A DNA stretch of 64,000 nucleotides from Symbiodinium natans (Eukaryota > Sar > Dinophyceae > Suessiales > Symbiodiniaceae): positions 87,501 to 151,500 of the forward strand of contig CAJNDS010000183.1 in assembly GCA_905221605.1 (NCBI GenBank), written 5' to 3'. The notes beneath the pieces are model-generated. The model ran no database searches. It saw only the letters and a program-made list of their open reading frames with translations, and was not told the DNA's origin. Below are positions 40,660 through 50,078 of this stretch, one piece after another. Position 1 is the first letter of the stretch, and every line of letters starts with the position of its first letter. The position numbers and the translations under genes are program-made.

Positions 40660-41268
40660 TCGGGAAACTTCAGTGCTTCTGGTAGGGTTCTTGGCCCTGT
40701 CTTCCATTCCCCACACTGCTTTAGAACTCTTCCCCATTTCAGCGCCCCAGTCCTAAACCCTAAACCCTAAACCCCAAACCCTAAACCCTAAACTCTAAGC
40801 CCTAAACCCTAAACCCTAGCTAATCTGTTCTTGGATGTCTCGAAGTTTGTCCGTTCGGCAAAGCCGAGGGCTTCCCCCTGTTAAGGGCTCAAGGGGCTCA
40901 TAGCTGCTTGCTTCGGAGGGGGGGGGGGGGGTGGTTTAGGGCTTAAGGGTTTTAGGGTTTAGGGTTTAGGGTTTGAGGGTTTTAGGTTTAGGGTTTAGGG
41001 TTTAGGGTTTAAGGGTCTACAGGGTGTGGGGTTGGATGCAGGGGCTTCTCAGGTAGGGAAAGAGATTTTAGGGTTTAGGGTTTAGGGTTTAGGGTTTAGG
41101 GTTTAGGGTTTAGGGTTTAGGGGTTAAGGTTTAGGGGTTAAGGTTTAGGGAATGACATTGTTCAGAGCGTGCTTGTGGACGAGAAGCGGCCATGCTCGAG
41201 ACGTTCGCCTTTTTGGCATCCTTGGTGAATCTGTGCTTCTGTTTGCTTCTGAAAGCTGTGTAAGATTT
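40660..41268 (-). CDS. Upstream exons of the 38671-40530 gene (candidate)
   Basis: Exon 41157-41268 (acceptor CAACATAG; YTAFRSKQKHRFTKDAKK then NVSSMAASRPQARSEQ), joined in phase 1 to 40823-40910 (acceptor CTCCGAAG behind a 13-C tract; SYEPLEPLTGGSPRLCR then TDKLRDIQEQ), and a segment 40660-40757 beginning at TTTAG|GAC within telomeric repeat (KSSKAVWGMEDRAKNPT in one frame, KQCGEWKTGPRTLPEA in another). Donors of the last two are unclear, so the link to 40530 is not proved. Confidence 0.42.
40753..40818 (-). repeat. CCCTAAA array
   Basis: Nine units; sense TTTAGGG for the minus gene. Confidence 0.92.
40936..41012 (+). repeat. TTTAGGG array
   Basis: Nine units with GGGTTTTA variants. Confidence 0.9.
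41068..41150 (+). repeat. TTTAGGG array
   Basis: Twelve units. Confidence 0.93.
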
Positions 41269-41393
41269 CTATGTTGCAGGTCTTCTCTTCGCGAGAACCT
41301 TCACAGGGCCATGAGTCGAAAGTAAAAAAGACTTCGAAAGCTCTGCGACACACCCGGCGACCGGCTGCGTTGCGTTGCTTCTATTGGGGTCGG

Positions 41394-41491
41394 AATAAGT
41401 ACGAGTAGTATTCCCTTAGGGTGTTCCCTTAGGGTCCCTTCATTGTTTTTTAAATCACGCCCTAAACCCCAATTCTAGTGATTCAGGCCCT
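41394..41491 (-). mobile_element. MITE-like element, family A (inverse)
   Basis: GGGGTCGGAATAAGTA at the left, TTCTAGTGATTCAGGCCC at the right: family A in reverse orientation. Confidence 0.6.
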
Positions 41492-41993
41492 TCCTTACAG
41501 TCCAGGCCTGTCCCTCCGACACGCGCCGTTTCGACGGGACCTTCCAAGTGGCTTTCCCTTCCGTTATGCATGAAGTGGAAACAACATGAGATGAAGTGAG
41601 ATAGGCGGGTACCCCTCATATCCACAAAAACAACCCTCTAAATTCCGTATTACCGTATTACAGGAACCTGTTTAAAAAGGGTACTTAGGCCATGGGAAAC
41701 CTCCACCAAGAATCACTAGGACTTAGCAGCGTTCCTACAAGAGAAAGGGCTCAGAGAGAAAGCCGCGGGAGGTGTCGCGATTCTGGAGAGAGCACAGCCT
41801 ACAACATCGCGAGATCCGAGACATGGCGCCTGCGAGCAACATCTACGAATCTGGCATCGACCCACGTCCGTTGCTCAACCCTAAGGCTCGCGGGCAGGGC
41901 CGCACCTTGGGGCTGTTGCGACTTTGTGGAGGCACTACAAGAAGAAAACGGCTGATGATAGCTCTCCAGCAATCCTCTGGTTTGTTCATGAAG

Positions 41994-42060
41994 CCCTAAA
42001 CCCTAAACCCTAAACCCTAAACCCTAACCCCTAAACCCTAAACCCTGACCCTAAACCCTT
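41994..42060 (-). repeat. CCCTAAA array
   Basis: Nine units. Confidence 0.92.
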
Positions 42061-42084
42061 GTTCATGCCACCTGTGCAGGCTCA

Positions 42085-42190
42085 CTGCGGACAGCCAGAC
42101 CGGGATCCAAAGCCAACAGGGGGGCCTTCGCCTCGCCAGCTGCAGCTGCGACGGGTGCCTTCTCCTGCGCCGGCAGCTGGGTCGAGCCTC
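42085..42190. CDS. Exon on uncertain strand
   Basis: Plus: acceptor CACCTGTGCAG then HCGQPDRDPKPTGGPSP. Minus: AQEKAPVAAAAGEAKAPLLA then DPGLAVRSEPAQVA and a stop. The minus composition resembles the Ala/Pro/Lys proteins here; the plus acceptor is strong. It lies between two CCCTAAA arrays. Confidence 0.35.
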
Positions 42191-42205
42191 CCGAGAGCAT
42201 TGGCC

Positions 42206-42308
42206 CTAAACCCTAAACCCTAAACCCTAAACCCTAAACCCTAAACCCTAAACCCTAAACCCTAAACCCTAAACCCTAAACCCTAAACCCTAAACCCTAA
42301 ACCCTAAC
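42206..42308 (-). repeat. CCCTAAA array
   Basis: Fourteen to fifteen near-perfect units, followed by a G-rich run. Confidence 0.95.
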
Positions 42309-42739
42309 CCTGGGAGGGCGGGGGGGAGGAGGGGGGGGGGGGGCTTTTGTGAAGGCTCATGCATGAAGTTTAGGGACCCGAAATGATGGGGCTTGGAAGT
42401 TCAGGGATGATGCTTGTGATCCTTCGAGGCTGCTGGGGGCTGCCCGAAACCCAACCTCTTGGTTGCGGGGTGAGGTCCTGGAGTCTGGGTTTAGGGGTTA
42501 GGGTTTAGGGTGGTAAAGCCTTGCCCAGCAACACACCCTGCTTCTCACCTGCAGTGATCGCTGCCTTGCTGTACACGGCACTTGCTCAAATTTCAGCTCA
42601 GGGCCATATCGCAGGGCAATAACAAGCTCACAAGCACATTCTGCTTAGCGTTTGGGGTTGTTGGGGTGTATAAAGTTAGCTTTCAGGGCTGAATTGCACC
42701 AACCGTCACCAACCACCCGAAATGCGCTCAAACCCCTAA

Positions 42740-43045
42740 ACTCTCCTTCAAGGAGGAAAGGCGGCCTGACTTCTCCGGCGCCGTGCGAAGGTCGGAAGTT
42801 GAGGCGGCCTGTGCCATTTTCGTACGAGTTGGGGCTTGTTCCCTGTCGTTTCTGGATACCAACACAAGCTTATTCGGAGGTTGCCCCAAAGAATCAGGCA
42901 GTGCAACATGAAGGCATCCCATTGGGGGGTGGCCCCTCAGAAAGCGCATGGAGAACTTTCTGCCCTAGCTTGGCCTTCACCACCCTCTGGAAAAATACAA
43001 AAAAGAGAAAGACCAAGGGCGTATCCAGCTCTGGCTGTGGCATGA
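42740..43045 (+). CDS. Two-exon 3' end of an unrecognised gene
   Basis: Exon about 42740-42897 reads SFKEERRPDFSGAVRRSE, VEAACAIFVRVGACSLSF and ends CAG|GCAGTG (GC donor, phase 1). Exon 42969-43045 (acceptor TCTGCCCTAG) joins in phase 1 and reads WPSPPSGKIQKRERPRAYP then a stop. The 5' splice site of the first exon is not clear. No family. Confidence 0.45.
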
Positions 43046-43126
43046 ATCCACTGCCGCTTCGAGAAGCTAATCCCTGACGGGACAGGATCGGCCCGGATGA
43101 AAATCACGCCTTCGTTGATCGGGCAG

Positions 43127-43485
43127 CGCCAGGGACCTGACCGGGGATTTGTACAAGGAGCTTTTCAACGAAACGCTGGCCACTGTGGTCATATCGCTTT
43201 CCACCGCAGTCAGGGCCAATGTCGCTGCGCTCAAAAGCCTCTTCCGTTACGATCGTGCTAAACCCTAAACCCTAAACCCTAAACCCTAAACCCTAAACCC
43301 TAAACCCTAAACCCTAAACCCTAAACCCTAAAATTGTGAATGGTTGCTCACCCGAGGCTCTCATATGTCTTGCCTTGCGTTGCAGGGGCTACCACTTTGC
43401 AAGTCCCAACAAGTGTTCGTTGGGTTTTGCAAAAAAGGGCCCCAACGCCTCGGCCACTGATCCTTCCTACTCCTGGACACTGTAA
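43127..43485 (+). CDS. Two exons, unrecognised protein
   Basis: Exon about 43127-43252 reads DLYKELFNETLATVVIS then TAVRANVAALKSLFRYD, an amphipathic helical segment. Exon 43386-43485 (acceptor TGCCTTGCGTTGCAG) reads YHFASPNKCSLGFAKKGP then ASATDPSYSWTL and TAA 43483-43485. The intron carries the CCCTAAA array 43259-43331. Exact donor and phase of the first exon are unresolved. Confidence 0.42.
43259..43331 (-). repeat. CCCTAAA array
   Basis: Ten near-perfect units. Confidence 0.95.
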
Positions 43486-43523
43486 ACCCTACAAGCTCTG
43501 TAAGCCCTGTAAGCCCTCTCAAC

Positions 43524-43631
43524 TGGATGTTCCCCCTTATGCTAGCAGTCCTTAATAGGGATTTCAATGGGGGGGGGGGGGGGTTACTGTAATCCCTTTC
43601 AAGGACTGCTAGTATCAGGGGGGAGCATCCC
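43524..43631. mobile_element. MITE-like element, family D
   Basis: GGATGTTCCCCCTTATGCTA at the left inverted as GGGGGAGCATCC at the right; inner arms CAGTCCTTAATAGGGATT and CCCTTTCAAGGACTG. Same family as 2837-2933. Confidence 0.75.
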
Positions 43632-43877
43632 TTCTACACCTCCCATAATCACTCCCTATGCACCCTTGCCCTTCAATCCTCTCGCCTTCGGCCTGGGCGA
43701 GGCGCGTCGCACTTCGGCGGTCCTGCAGGATGCAGGAGTAGACTTCAAGTGGGAGACAAGACCTAAACCCGAAACCCTAAACCCCAAGCCCTAAGCCCTG
43801 AAACCCTAGCCTGAAACCCTGAACCCCTAAACCCTACCCTAGACCCTAAACCCTAAACCCCAGAAACCCTAAAACCC

Positions 43878-44063
43878 TTAAGAGCCCAAAGTGTTGGGCC
43901 TGACCGCCAGCTTGCCACTGCCTCCCCACGCAGGTTTCGGCTTCTCCTTGCCCTGTTGGCGCACGCAAAATTCGGGTCTAGGGTTTAGGGTTGAGGGTTT
44001 GGGGTTTAGAGCTTAGAGTTTAGGGTTTAGGGTTTGCCTGGGCAGGGTCTGCATGGGCAGTTC
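43878..44063 (-). CDS. Two 3' exons, Lys/Pro-rich C-terminus
   Basis: Exon 44038-44063 (acceptor CCTGGATTAG, donor CAG|GCAAAC) is only 26 bp (THADPAQ-like reading in phase 1 to 0). Exon 43878-43952 (acceptor GCGCCAACAG) reads GKEKPKPAWGGSGKLAV then RPNTLGS and TAA 43878-43880. The phases match. The intron is a CCCTAAA array in the coding sense. Confidence 0.42.
43975..44035 (+). repeat. TTTAGGG array forming an intron
   Basis: Eight units filling most of 43953-44037 between the two minus-strand exons. Confidence 0.9.
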
Positions 44064-44245
44064 CTAATCCAGGGAACTACCCAGAAGAAAGTTCCCAACA
44101 CCCTAAAAACCCATGTCGTAAGGGAGCGTTAGTCTGGGCTTTGGGGATGTAGGGCCAGGATCCATGGCTGTTCACCCAGTCAGACACGGGCTAGAAGAAA
44201 TCTGGAAGCGGGGCTGACATGCGGGAATAAACAAGGGGTGGTATG

Positions 44246-44398
44246 GTGAAGGGTTGGGGGCTTGGGGCTTGGGGGCTTGGGGGCTTGGGGGCTTGGGGGC
44301 TTGGGGGCTTGGGGGCTTGGGGGCTTGGGGGCTTGGGGGCTTGGGGGCTTGGGGGCTTGGGGGTTTGGGGGTTTGGGGGTTTGGGGGTTTGGGGTTGA
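44246..44398 (+). repeat. 8-bp G-rich tandem array (GGGGGCTT)n
   Basis: About 18 units of GGGGGCTT ending in four GGGGGTTT units. Strong G-quadruplex potential on the plus strand. Open frames of Gly/Leu/Trp repeats are artefacts. Confidence 0.95.
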
Positions 44399-44431
44399 GG
44401 ATGGTCGGGGTTCTGGGGTCTGGTTCCTTAG

Positions 44432-44531
44432 CGGCGCCTGCGTGGCAGAAAGCGCGTCGGAGGTCGCCTTCGACACCTCAAGGGAGTCGATGGCGGTTGG
44501 CCCTCTAAACCCTCTGAAACCCCTACCCTGA
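44432..44531 (+). CDS. Terminal exon, unrecognised
   Basis: Acceptor GGTTCCTTAG. Encodes ACVAESASEVAFDTSRES then MAVGPLNPLKPLP and TGA 44529-44531. The C-terminal PLNPLKPLP arises from telomere-like CCCTCTAAACCCTC sequence, so repeat has been recruited as coding sequence. Confidence 0.42.
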
Positions 44532-44639
44532 CTCTCATCCTCCTTAACCCCAGCTTCCTACGATTCCTTCTTAGCCCAACTATGTTCATGCAAATATGCA
44601 AATATCCCAAGATCTCTTGGGCTCTGATCTTGTCCCTTT

Positions 44640-45010
44640 CACACACCAATGCCGAAACCTAAACCCCCAAACCCCTAATCGCCTGAACCCCAAAACCCCT
44701 AAACCCTTAAACCCCTAAACCCTTAAACCCCTAAACCCCTAAACCCCTAACCCCTGAACCTCTAACCCCAAACACCCCAACCCCTCATAGCGTTTAGGGT
44801 TTAGAGTTTGTTTTGGGGTGTTTACGGTACAGTGTTTTGGGGGCCTAGGTGCGACAGGGCTTGCAGGGCTTCGGCACACATCCAAAATGCCCCAAACCTC
44901 CTCAAACCCCAAACCTCCTCAAACCCTAAACCCCAAACCCTAAACCCTAAACCCCCAAACCCTATACCCTAAACCCCCAAACCCTAAACCCTGAACCCTA
45001 AACCCTAAAG
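44640..45010 (-). repeat. CCCTAAA/CCCCTAAA-type arrays
   Basis: Two blocks (44650-44790 with CCCCTAAA units; 44925-45010 with CCCTAAA) separated by a short GTTTAGGG segment. Confidence 0.88.
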
Positions 45011-45011
45011 C

Positions 45012-45094
45012 CCGCAGCCCGGGCCTCGGCGCTCTGCCGCCGGCTGCCGGGCAACCGCTGCCGGCGCTCGTCGTCCTGGCTTCGTGCGCGCCGC
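45012..45094 (-). CDS. Internal exon, Arg/Glu-rich
   Basis: A long pyrimidine tract and CCCCCAG acceptor end at 45095. Encodes RRARSQDDERRQRLPGS then RRQSAEARAA, phase 2 to phase 1. It looks like a disordered or coiled basic segment. The donor is a GC in the array edge. Confidence 0.45.
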
Positions 45095-45119
45095 CTGGGG
45101 GCGGAGGGAGGGTCACCGG

Positions 45120-45142
45120 GTTGGGGTTTGAGTTTGGGATTT

Positions 45143-45174
<32 letters not shown>

Positions 45175-45235
45175 CTGAGGGTTGAGGGTAGAGGGTTGAG
45201 GGTTGAGGGTTTAGGGTTTAGGGTTTGGGGAATTA
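45120..45235 (+). repeat. GGGTTGA/GGGTTTA array
   Basis: Fourteen units; inverted partner of 44925-45010 around exon 45012-45094. Confidence 0.9.
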
Positions 45236-45553
45236 TTCTTGGGGTTTGGGCTTGCACGGTGAGTTTTTGGAATTTAGGGTCTGTGTAGGATTTGGATTTA
45301 GAATTCGTGAGCCGCATCCGTTCATGATGGGCTCCATGAATAAAAGCGTTAGACAATTTCGCTGAAGTATGCAGAATGCATGAGCGGGTAGCTACATGCC
45401 TTGAACATGATGCTGTTCTGCACTGGTGTCCACCATCTTGCGATTGCTACTGCCAGGTACCGGTGCCCTGTGCTGCCATGACGGTTGCAGCTGCGGCTAC
45501 GATGGTTGCTGATGATGGCCGCTGCTGCCATGATCATCCTAAAAGGACCCAAC

Positions 45554-45656
45554 ATAGGGGTCGGAATGGTTGCTAGTAATGTTACCTTAGGGTCCCTTTG
45601 TAATTATACTAGCTAGAATAACCCCCAAACCCTATTCCAATCATTCAGGCCCCTAT
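45554..45656 (-). mobile_element. MITE-like element, family A (inverse)
   Basis: CATAGGGGTCGGAATGG at the left and TTCAGGCCCCTATG at the right, perfect 8-bp outer inverted repeat. Confidence 0.7.
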
Positions 45657-45668
45657 GCTATACTCACA

Positions 45669-47357
45669 TCAACTCGAAGTCTTGGGCTCCAGCTGCGCCG
45701 TTTTCGGCACCGCGGGCGCGGCCTTTCCAGCAGAAGGCGTTGCCTTTGTGGAAGGCCCGGCCTTTGCCGTGCAGGGACCCCCTTTCGCTGCGGGCGGCGC
45801 CGCTTTCGCAGAGGACGGCGGCGCTTTCGCCACCTGCGGCGCTGCTTTCGCTGGCGCTGCTTTCGCTGGCGCTGGCTTTGCAGCTGCAGCCTTCGCGGGT
45901 GGCGCTGATTTGGGCGCGGAAGCTGGCGCCTCAGGCAACAGAGGCGTCGGATGCGGCTGGCATGCGCAATCGCACCTTGCTTCTTGGAACTTGCCTTCCT
46001 ACTGATCACTTATTTAGAAACCTTCGCAGTGCTGCACGTGTGACTGTCAAACCAACTCTTCAAGACAAATATGAAGGAACACACCGTACCAATCTCAGCA
46101 CTTCTCGCCCCGACAGCATGGCAGGTCGTGCCTTGGGGCTGGGTCGCCCCTTTGCGGCGGAATGCGCGGGCTGCGGCAGAGGTTGGGGAGGTTGGGGAGG
46201 TTCGGGGAGGTTGGGGAGGTTGGGGAGGTTGGGGAGGTACTGAGGGTGATACTCAAACAGGTGCTTGGCAGATCGCCAAGCAGCAAGGTGCTTCTCAGGC
46301 CGTTATCCAATACTACGAGTACTGGCACAATGTTATATACTAGTAGCCATGATATCAACAGAAATTGTAACGATAATAACAGTCACAGTAGTGATAAGAC
46401 CCCCAACGAGTCCTGCAGTTTAACAACTCAGCTGAGTAGAAAATGACGCTGTCTAATCGCATACTGGAATCACGTCTGAGTCATTCAGGGTCAACGTCAA
46501 GTGAAGACGCAAGATGCAGAGCCTCACCCCGCATACGCCCAACCCTTTATACAGAACACTTTTATAACACCTTACACATTCTGAAGCCAATGAGCCATAC
46601 TAGCAAGCCATCCACAGGCTCTATACTGCCTACGCTGCACTTTGCGCACTTGCCTGGGCCCGAGCAACCGCTTTGGTGGCTGCCGCGGTCTCCTCGGCAG
46701 CAGCTTTCCTGAGTCTGAGGGCTGTGTGCTCCCACCATAGGCGACTTTCTTACATGCCAGGGACCCTGACTTCCCGACAGAAAAAACCGTTAAGGGAACG
46801 CTAGGGCACGGCCGGGTCGTGGTCGCCAGCTCTGCAGCTGCTGCCAAGCTTTGTGAGGCCGGGGCCACCGCTGTGGCCACCGCCGCCTCCGGCGCTTCCG
46901 GCGCCTCCGGCGCCGCCTGTTTGGGCGCGTGCCCCACATCGGTGGCATTTGATGCCACGGGCTGGGCGTCGGAAGATTCCGGTTCCAGCTGTGTGGCTTG
47001 AAGCAAAGGCTGAAGGCTCTTTGCCACAGGCTCTGCTTCCGCAGGCTCTGCAGTGTCAGCGGCCTCTACCTCTGATGCAGGGCCGCCAGCCAGGTCGGGC
47101 TTCTCCACAGCCTCGGCTGGCTCCCCTGCTTGAGCAGGCGCCGTGCTTGGCGCCTCTGCTTCAGCAGGCTCAGCTTCAGCAGGCTCGGAGGCGATGGCCA
47201 AGGGCTCCTCTTTATCAGGGACATCAGTGTCGAAGTGGACCACGTCTGGCTCGTGCTGGAAGCGGACGCTGCTGCCCGACATGCTTCGGCCACCCATCCC
47301 TCGGGTTTGGACAACTTCACCAAGCTCCTCTTCCTTGTCCTCCTCCTCCTCCGCCTC
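45669..47357 (-). CDS. Acidic-to-basic Ala/Pro/Glu/Lys-rich protein, four 3' exons
   Basis: Exon 46810-47357 (acceptor TGCGTTGCAG; 182 codons) starts EAEEEEDKEEELGEVVQ, then GRSMSGSSVRFQHEPDVVHF, and continues with PAEAEPAEAE-type repeats. Exon 46654-46708 encodes KAAAEETAAATKAVARAQ and ends CAG|GCAAGT. Exon 46132-46170 (acceptor after an AACCTCCCC tandem repeat; donor AAG|GCACGA) gives PAHSAAKGRPSPK. Exon 45669-45929 gives repeated AKAAPAK/SAKAAPPAAK units ending TAQLEPKTSS and TGA. Phases 0-2, 2-0, 0-0 and 0-stop agree throughout. The acidic first half and a histone H1-like Lys/Ala/Pro tail suggest a disordered nuclear or DNA/RNA-associated protein, an inference from composition only. Two donors are GC. 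A family A MITE lies 13 bp past the stop. The 5' end is not found. Confidence 0.72.
46187..46242 (+). repeat. 9-bp tandem array (GGGGAGGTT)n
   Basis: Six units within the intron; on the coding strand AACCTCCCC units act as the pyrimidine tract for the acceptor at 46171. Confidence 0.93.
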
Positions 47358-47369
47358 CTGCAACGCACA

Positions 47370-48260
47370 GGACAGTACGATGCAAGTCCTATTCAGATGA
47401 AGTTGCGGAACTGCCGCCAAAAGAGAAGGCTGCTCAAGTGTTCTGCCAAATCGAGCTGGGGGGTGTGGTGGAGGTGTGGTGTGGCTTGACCTGCAAAATC
47501 GGGCTAGGGGGTGTCGTAGGGGTGTGGTGTGGCAGGGGTGTGGCGGGATGGTGGTATGTATGCCCCGATTGCTTGACCGCTGGGCGTTGGGCGTCGATGA
47601 TCTTGCCACAACAATTTCAGCGCCGTTTGTGCTTTCAACCAAGTGTAGTACGCAGCGCGTATTGGCTGCACTCAGGAGGGTAGCTATAAATTAAACTTTT
47701 GGCTGCCTTACTAAGAAACCCAATAAGCCCAAAAAAGGTAAGGATCTAAAGTTACGGTAAAGTACCACAAAGGCGTTGTCGCATAGCTCGCAACTGTCCA
47801 ACACGCAGGTGGGGGTTGGGGGGTAAGGGTCTCTTGACACTTTATAGGGCTCACCCCCTTGATTTCCTGCATCGGCTCCACCACACTTTCGAGGCCAGAT
47901 GCTTCATGAGCACCTCGATGCATCGATAAGCCAAACCCAGGACAGGGTACCGCTTCAGCTCTAGGACATGTGGTGAGCTTTGGCATGCAGATGTTGGTGA
48001 AATCTTACTGAACGAGTCGGAAAGATCCGGAAGGATCCAGAAACTCCTTGAAGTCTGGCACCCTGCAACAGATGCCAAAAGGCTGCTGGGCTTCAGCGTT
48101 CTCAAGGAAGGGGGGGCAGTGCCTGGCAGCACGTGGTGGATGATCATCGTGTCCTTGCCAGGTTCAACCCTACGCCGTACGCTCGAACTTGGCTGCAGTC
48201 GAGGACTGCTACGTCACTGCTAAGAAATAAGAAATGCTCTCTTATAGGCGGAGGCAACTT
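47370..48260. other. No convincing gene
   Basis: Includes a GGTGTGGTGTGGC-rich tract (47460-47550), which on the minus strand continues the frame of exon 46810-47357 as His/Pro-rich sequence and is probably intron. Confidence 0.4.
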
Positions 48261-48267
48261 GCCAATC

Positions 48268-48536
48268 TCATAGTACTCCTATCGGCCGACTTTCGATCCA
48301 TGTGCATGGCAGCCGTCCTCCTCCCAGGGAGCTGGCGATGCTGGGGAGGGTGGTGAGGGCGGGTAGGTCACCTCCTCCTCCGCGTTCCTGTAGGGTGATG
48401 GCTGCAACCGCACCACACATGAGTGTTAGAGGCCTTTGTGGTGTGTCACCCAAGTCAATCCTCTTACTTATGAGCCCAGAACTGCGGCAGAGGCAGCCCC
48501 ACAGCGATCCCTCAGGAAAGTCCCCGAAGCCTGAAG
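48268..48536 (-). CDS. Two 3' exons, unrecognised protein
   Basis: Exon 48468-48536 (acceptor TTTTCCTCCTCCAG, donor A|GTAAGAGG) encodes SGFGDFPEGSLWGCLCRSS. Exon 48268-48401 (acceptor GTGCGGTTGCAG) read in matching phase 1 gives ITLQERGGGGDLPALTTL to TGA 48268-48270. A phase-0 reading of the same exon (RNAEEEVTYPPSPPSPAS, stop 48279-48281) looks equally natural. Both acceptors and the donor are textbook, so splicing here is likely even though the frame of the last exon is not settled. Confidence 0.48.
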
Positions 48537-48757
48537 CTGGAGGAGGAAAAGGGACTTAAGCTGGCCGGGGCAAATCGTCGCCTCGCCGAAGTCCCGTCCA
48601 CTGATCCGGGCAAGTCCTCACGGGGGCATCTTCGGTGGGCTTAAGTCCGTCGCGAAGGAAAGTGCATAGATGTACGTAGACCCTCTCACATGATCCGCCG
48701 ATGCAGGGGGGGCCTGGGCCTCTGCATCCGGAAAGCGGCCTGGCCAAGCTCATAGGG

Positions 48758-48965
48758 TAGGGTTTAGGGTTTAGGGTTCAGGGTTTAGGGTTGAGGCAGG
48801 GCGTTCAAGCCCAGGATCAGGGGAGACGCCGGGGAGGACGGGGAGGGGGGCGGGGGGGTTTTAGGTTGAGGTTCAGGGCTTAGGGTTTAGGGTTTGGGGT
48901 TTGGGGTTTAGGGTTTAGGGTTTAGGGTTTTGGGTTTAGGGTTTGGGGGACAGGGTGCAGGATTT
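48758..48965 (+). repeat. TTTAGGG arrays
   Basis: Two blocks (48758-48795 and 48870-48965) with TTTGGGG variants, separated by a G-rich spacer. Confidence 0.9.
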
Positions 48966-49183
48966 GGGGCGGACTGATGGGATTTTGCATGGCCTTTGGG
49001 TCAGAGGGAGCAAACAAAGTGACGAGGGCGTTGAGGCCATTAGGGGGCCACTGGGAAGTCTCCACCTTCCGGGCTGATCCACAAGCAAGTCTGTGGCGAT
49101 AGCAGTAGTTTCAATAGTAGCAATAATGCTCTAAAAATAGTAATCACAAAACTTAAAAACAAAAATAAAAATAAAAAAAGGAA

Positions 49184-49206
49184 AGAGAGAGAGAGAGAGG
49201 GAGAGG
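49184..49206. repeat. (GA)n microsatellite
   Basis: About ten GA units after an A-rich tract. Confidence 0.9.
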
Positions 49207-49247
49207 TAAAACTAGTGAGAGTAGAAGCTCTCACTACGTTGGGTATC

Positions 49248-49831
49248 ATGGTTGGTCCGCATGAGGCTGCTAGGGCTAATTCTTCAAGCACAAGCGGTCC
49301 CTGCCGTCATCCTTCTTTCTTGAGCATCGGCGCAACCATCGGGTTTAGGGAGTTTAGGGTTTAGGGTTTCGGGTTTCGGGTTTAGTCCCTACAAAGTGGT
49401 GGCTTCAGAGGAAGTTCGGGTCGGCGACGAAGTTGGCCACGTGGGTAGTGTCCTGGCAAAAAAAAAAAAGCCATGCAGCCGCTGTAGCACCCGCAGCAAA
49501 CCCAGCCCCAGAACAGCACATGGGTGTTTCCGAACTCCTTATCGGGGTCCTTGCTTTTCAGGGGATCCTACTACTTGGGGGGGGGTCAAAAAAAGGGCCC
49601 CACATGAGAGGGTCCAGAACCAAGAGTCGGAGAATGTCATTCCGGATCGCCAGAATTGAAAGGCCGGAACCTTCGAACCTCAAAGCCCAGGCCTCCTTCC
49701 CAAGAGCCCGACACACTCTCCAACTAAGGAGAAGCTGCGCCTTATCACTGTCCCCCCACCCCCTCCCCCCCTCCCCCAAAACAGGGTTTCCGAAAGGGAC
49801 TCTCAGAAATCAATGGGCTCCAGGCCCTTGA
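49248..49831 (+). CDS. Three-exon gene with a purely telomeric first intron
   Basis: Starts at ATG 49248: MVGPHEAARANSSSTSGP then RHPSFLSIGATI. Exon 1 ends 49342 in phase 2 at GG|GTTTAGGG. Intron 1 is 49343-49385, consisting only of TTTAGGG-type units and ending TTTAG. Exon 2 is 49386-49444 (PYKVVASEEVRVGDEVGHV, donor TGG|GTAGTG). Intron 2 (52 bp) ends CACCCGCAG. Exon 3 from 49497 reads NPAPEQHMGVSELLIGVL then AFQGILLL, a likely membrane helix, and stays open with a basic tail (RGSRTKSRRMSFRIARIE) to TGA 49829-49831. Phases 2-2 and 1-1 match. About 162 residues, family unknown, perhaps a tail-in-membrane protein. Confidence 0.55.
49341..49385 (+). repeat. TTTAGGG array identical with an intron
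   Basis: Six units (two TTTCGGG, one with an extra AG), bounded by exon sequence on both sides. Confidence 0.9.
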
Positions 49832-49919
49832 GATTTGGGGGTCTTCGAAGATATGGGACCCCTAATGTACTCCTGAAGGCCCCCGTTTCGGCTTGGCACC
49901 CCGGCGCCATCGAGTTTGG

Positions 49920-50075
49920 GCTCCCTAAACCCTTAAAATGCCTTAAAACCCCCCGAAACCCTAAACCCCCTAAACCCTAAACCCCCCTAACCCCTAAAAC
50001 CCCCCTAAACCCTAAACCCTAAACCCCAAACCCTAAACCCTAAACCCTAAACCCCAAACCCTAAACCCTAATCCC
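49920..50075 (-). repeat. CCCTAAA/CCCCTAAA array
   Basis: About 19 units; lies just 3' of the minus-strand gene stop at 50079. Confidence 0.93.
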
Positions 50076-50078
50076 TCA

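Noticed and set aside
43670..43722. Possible minus exon (DRRSATRLAQAEGERIE)
   Set aside because: Good splice sites, but it lies beyond the stop of the minus gene at 43878 and the plus strand is also open; kept out for lack of context.
44254..44476. Gly/Leu/Trp or Pro/Gln repeat ORFs
   Set aside because: Products of the 8-bp G-rich array.
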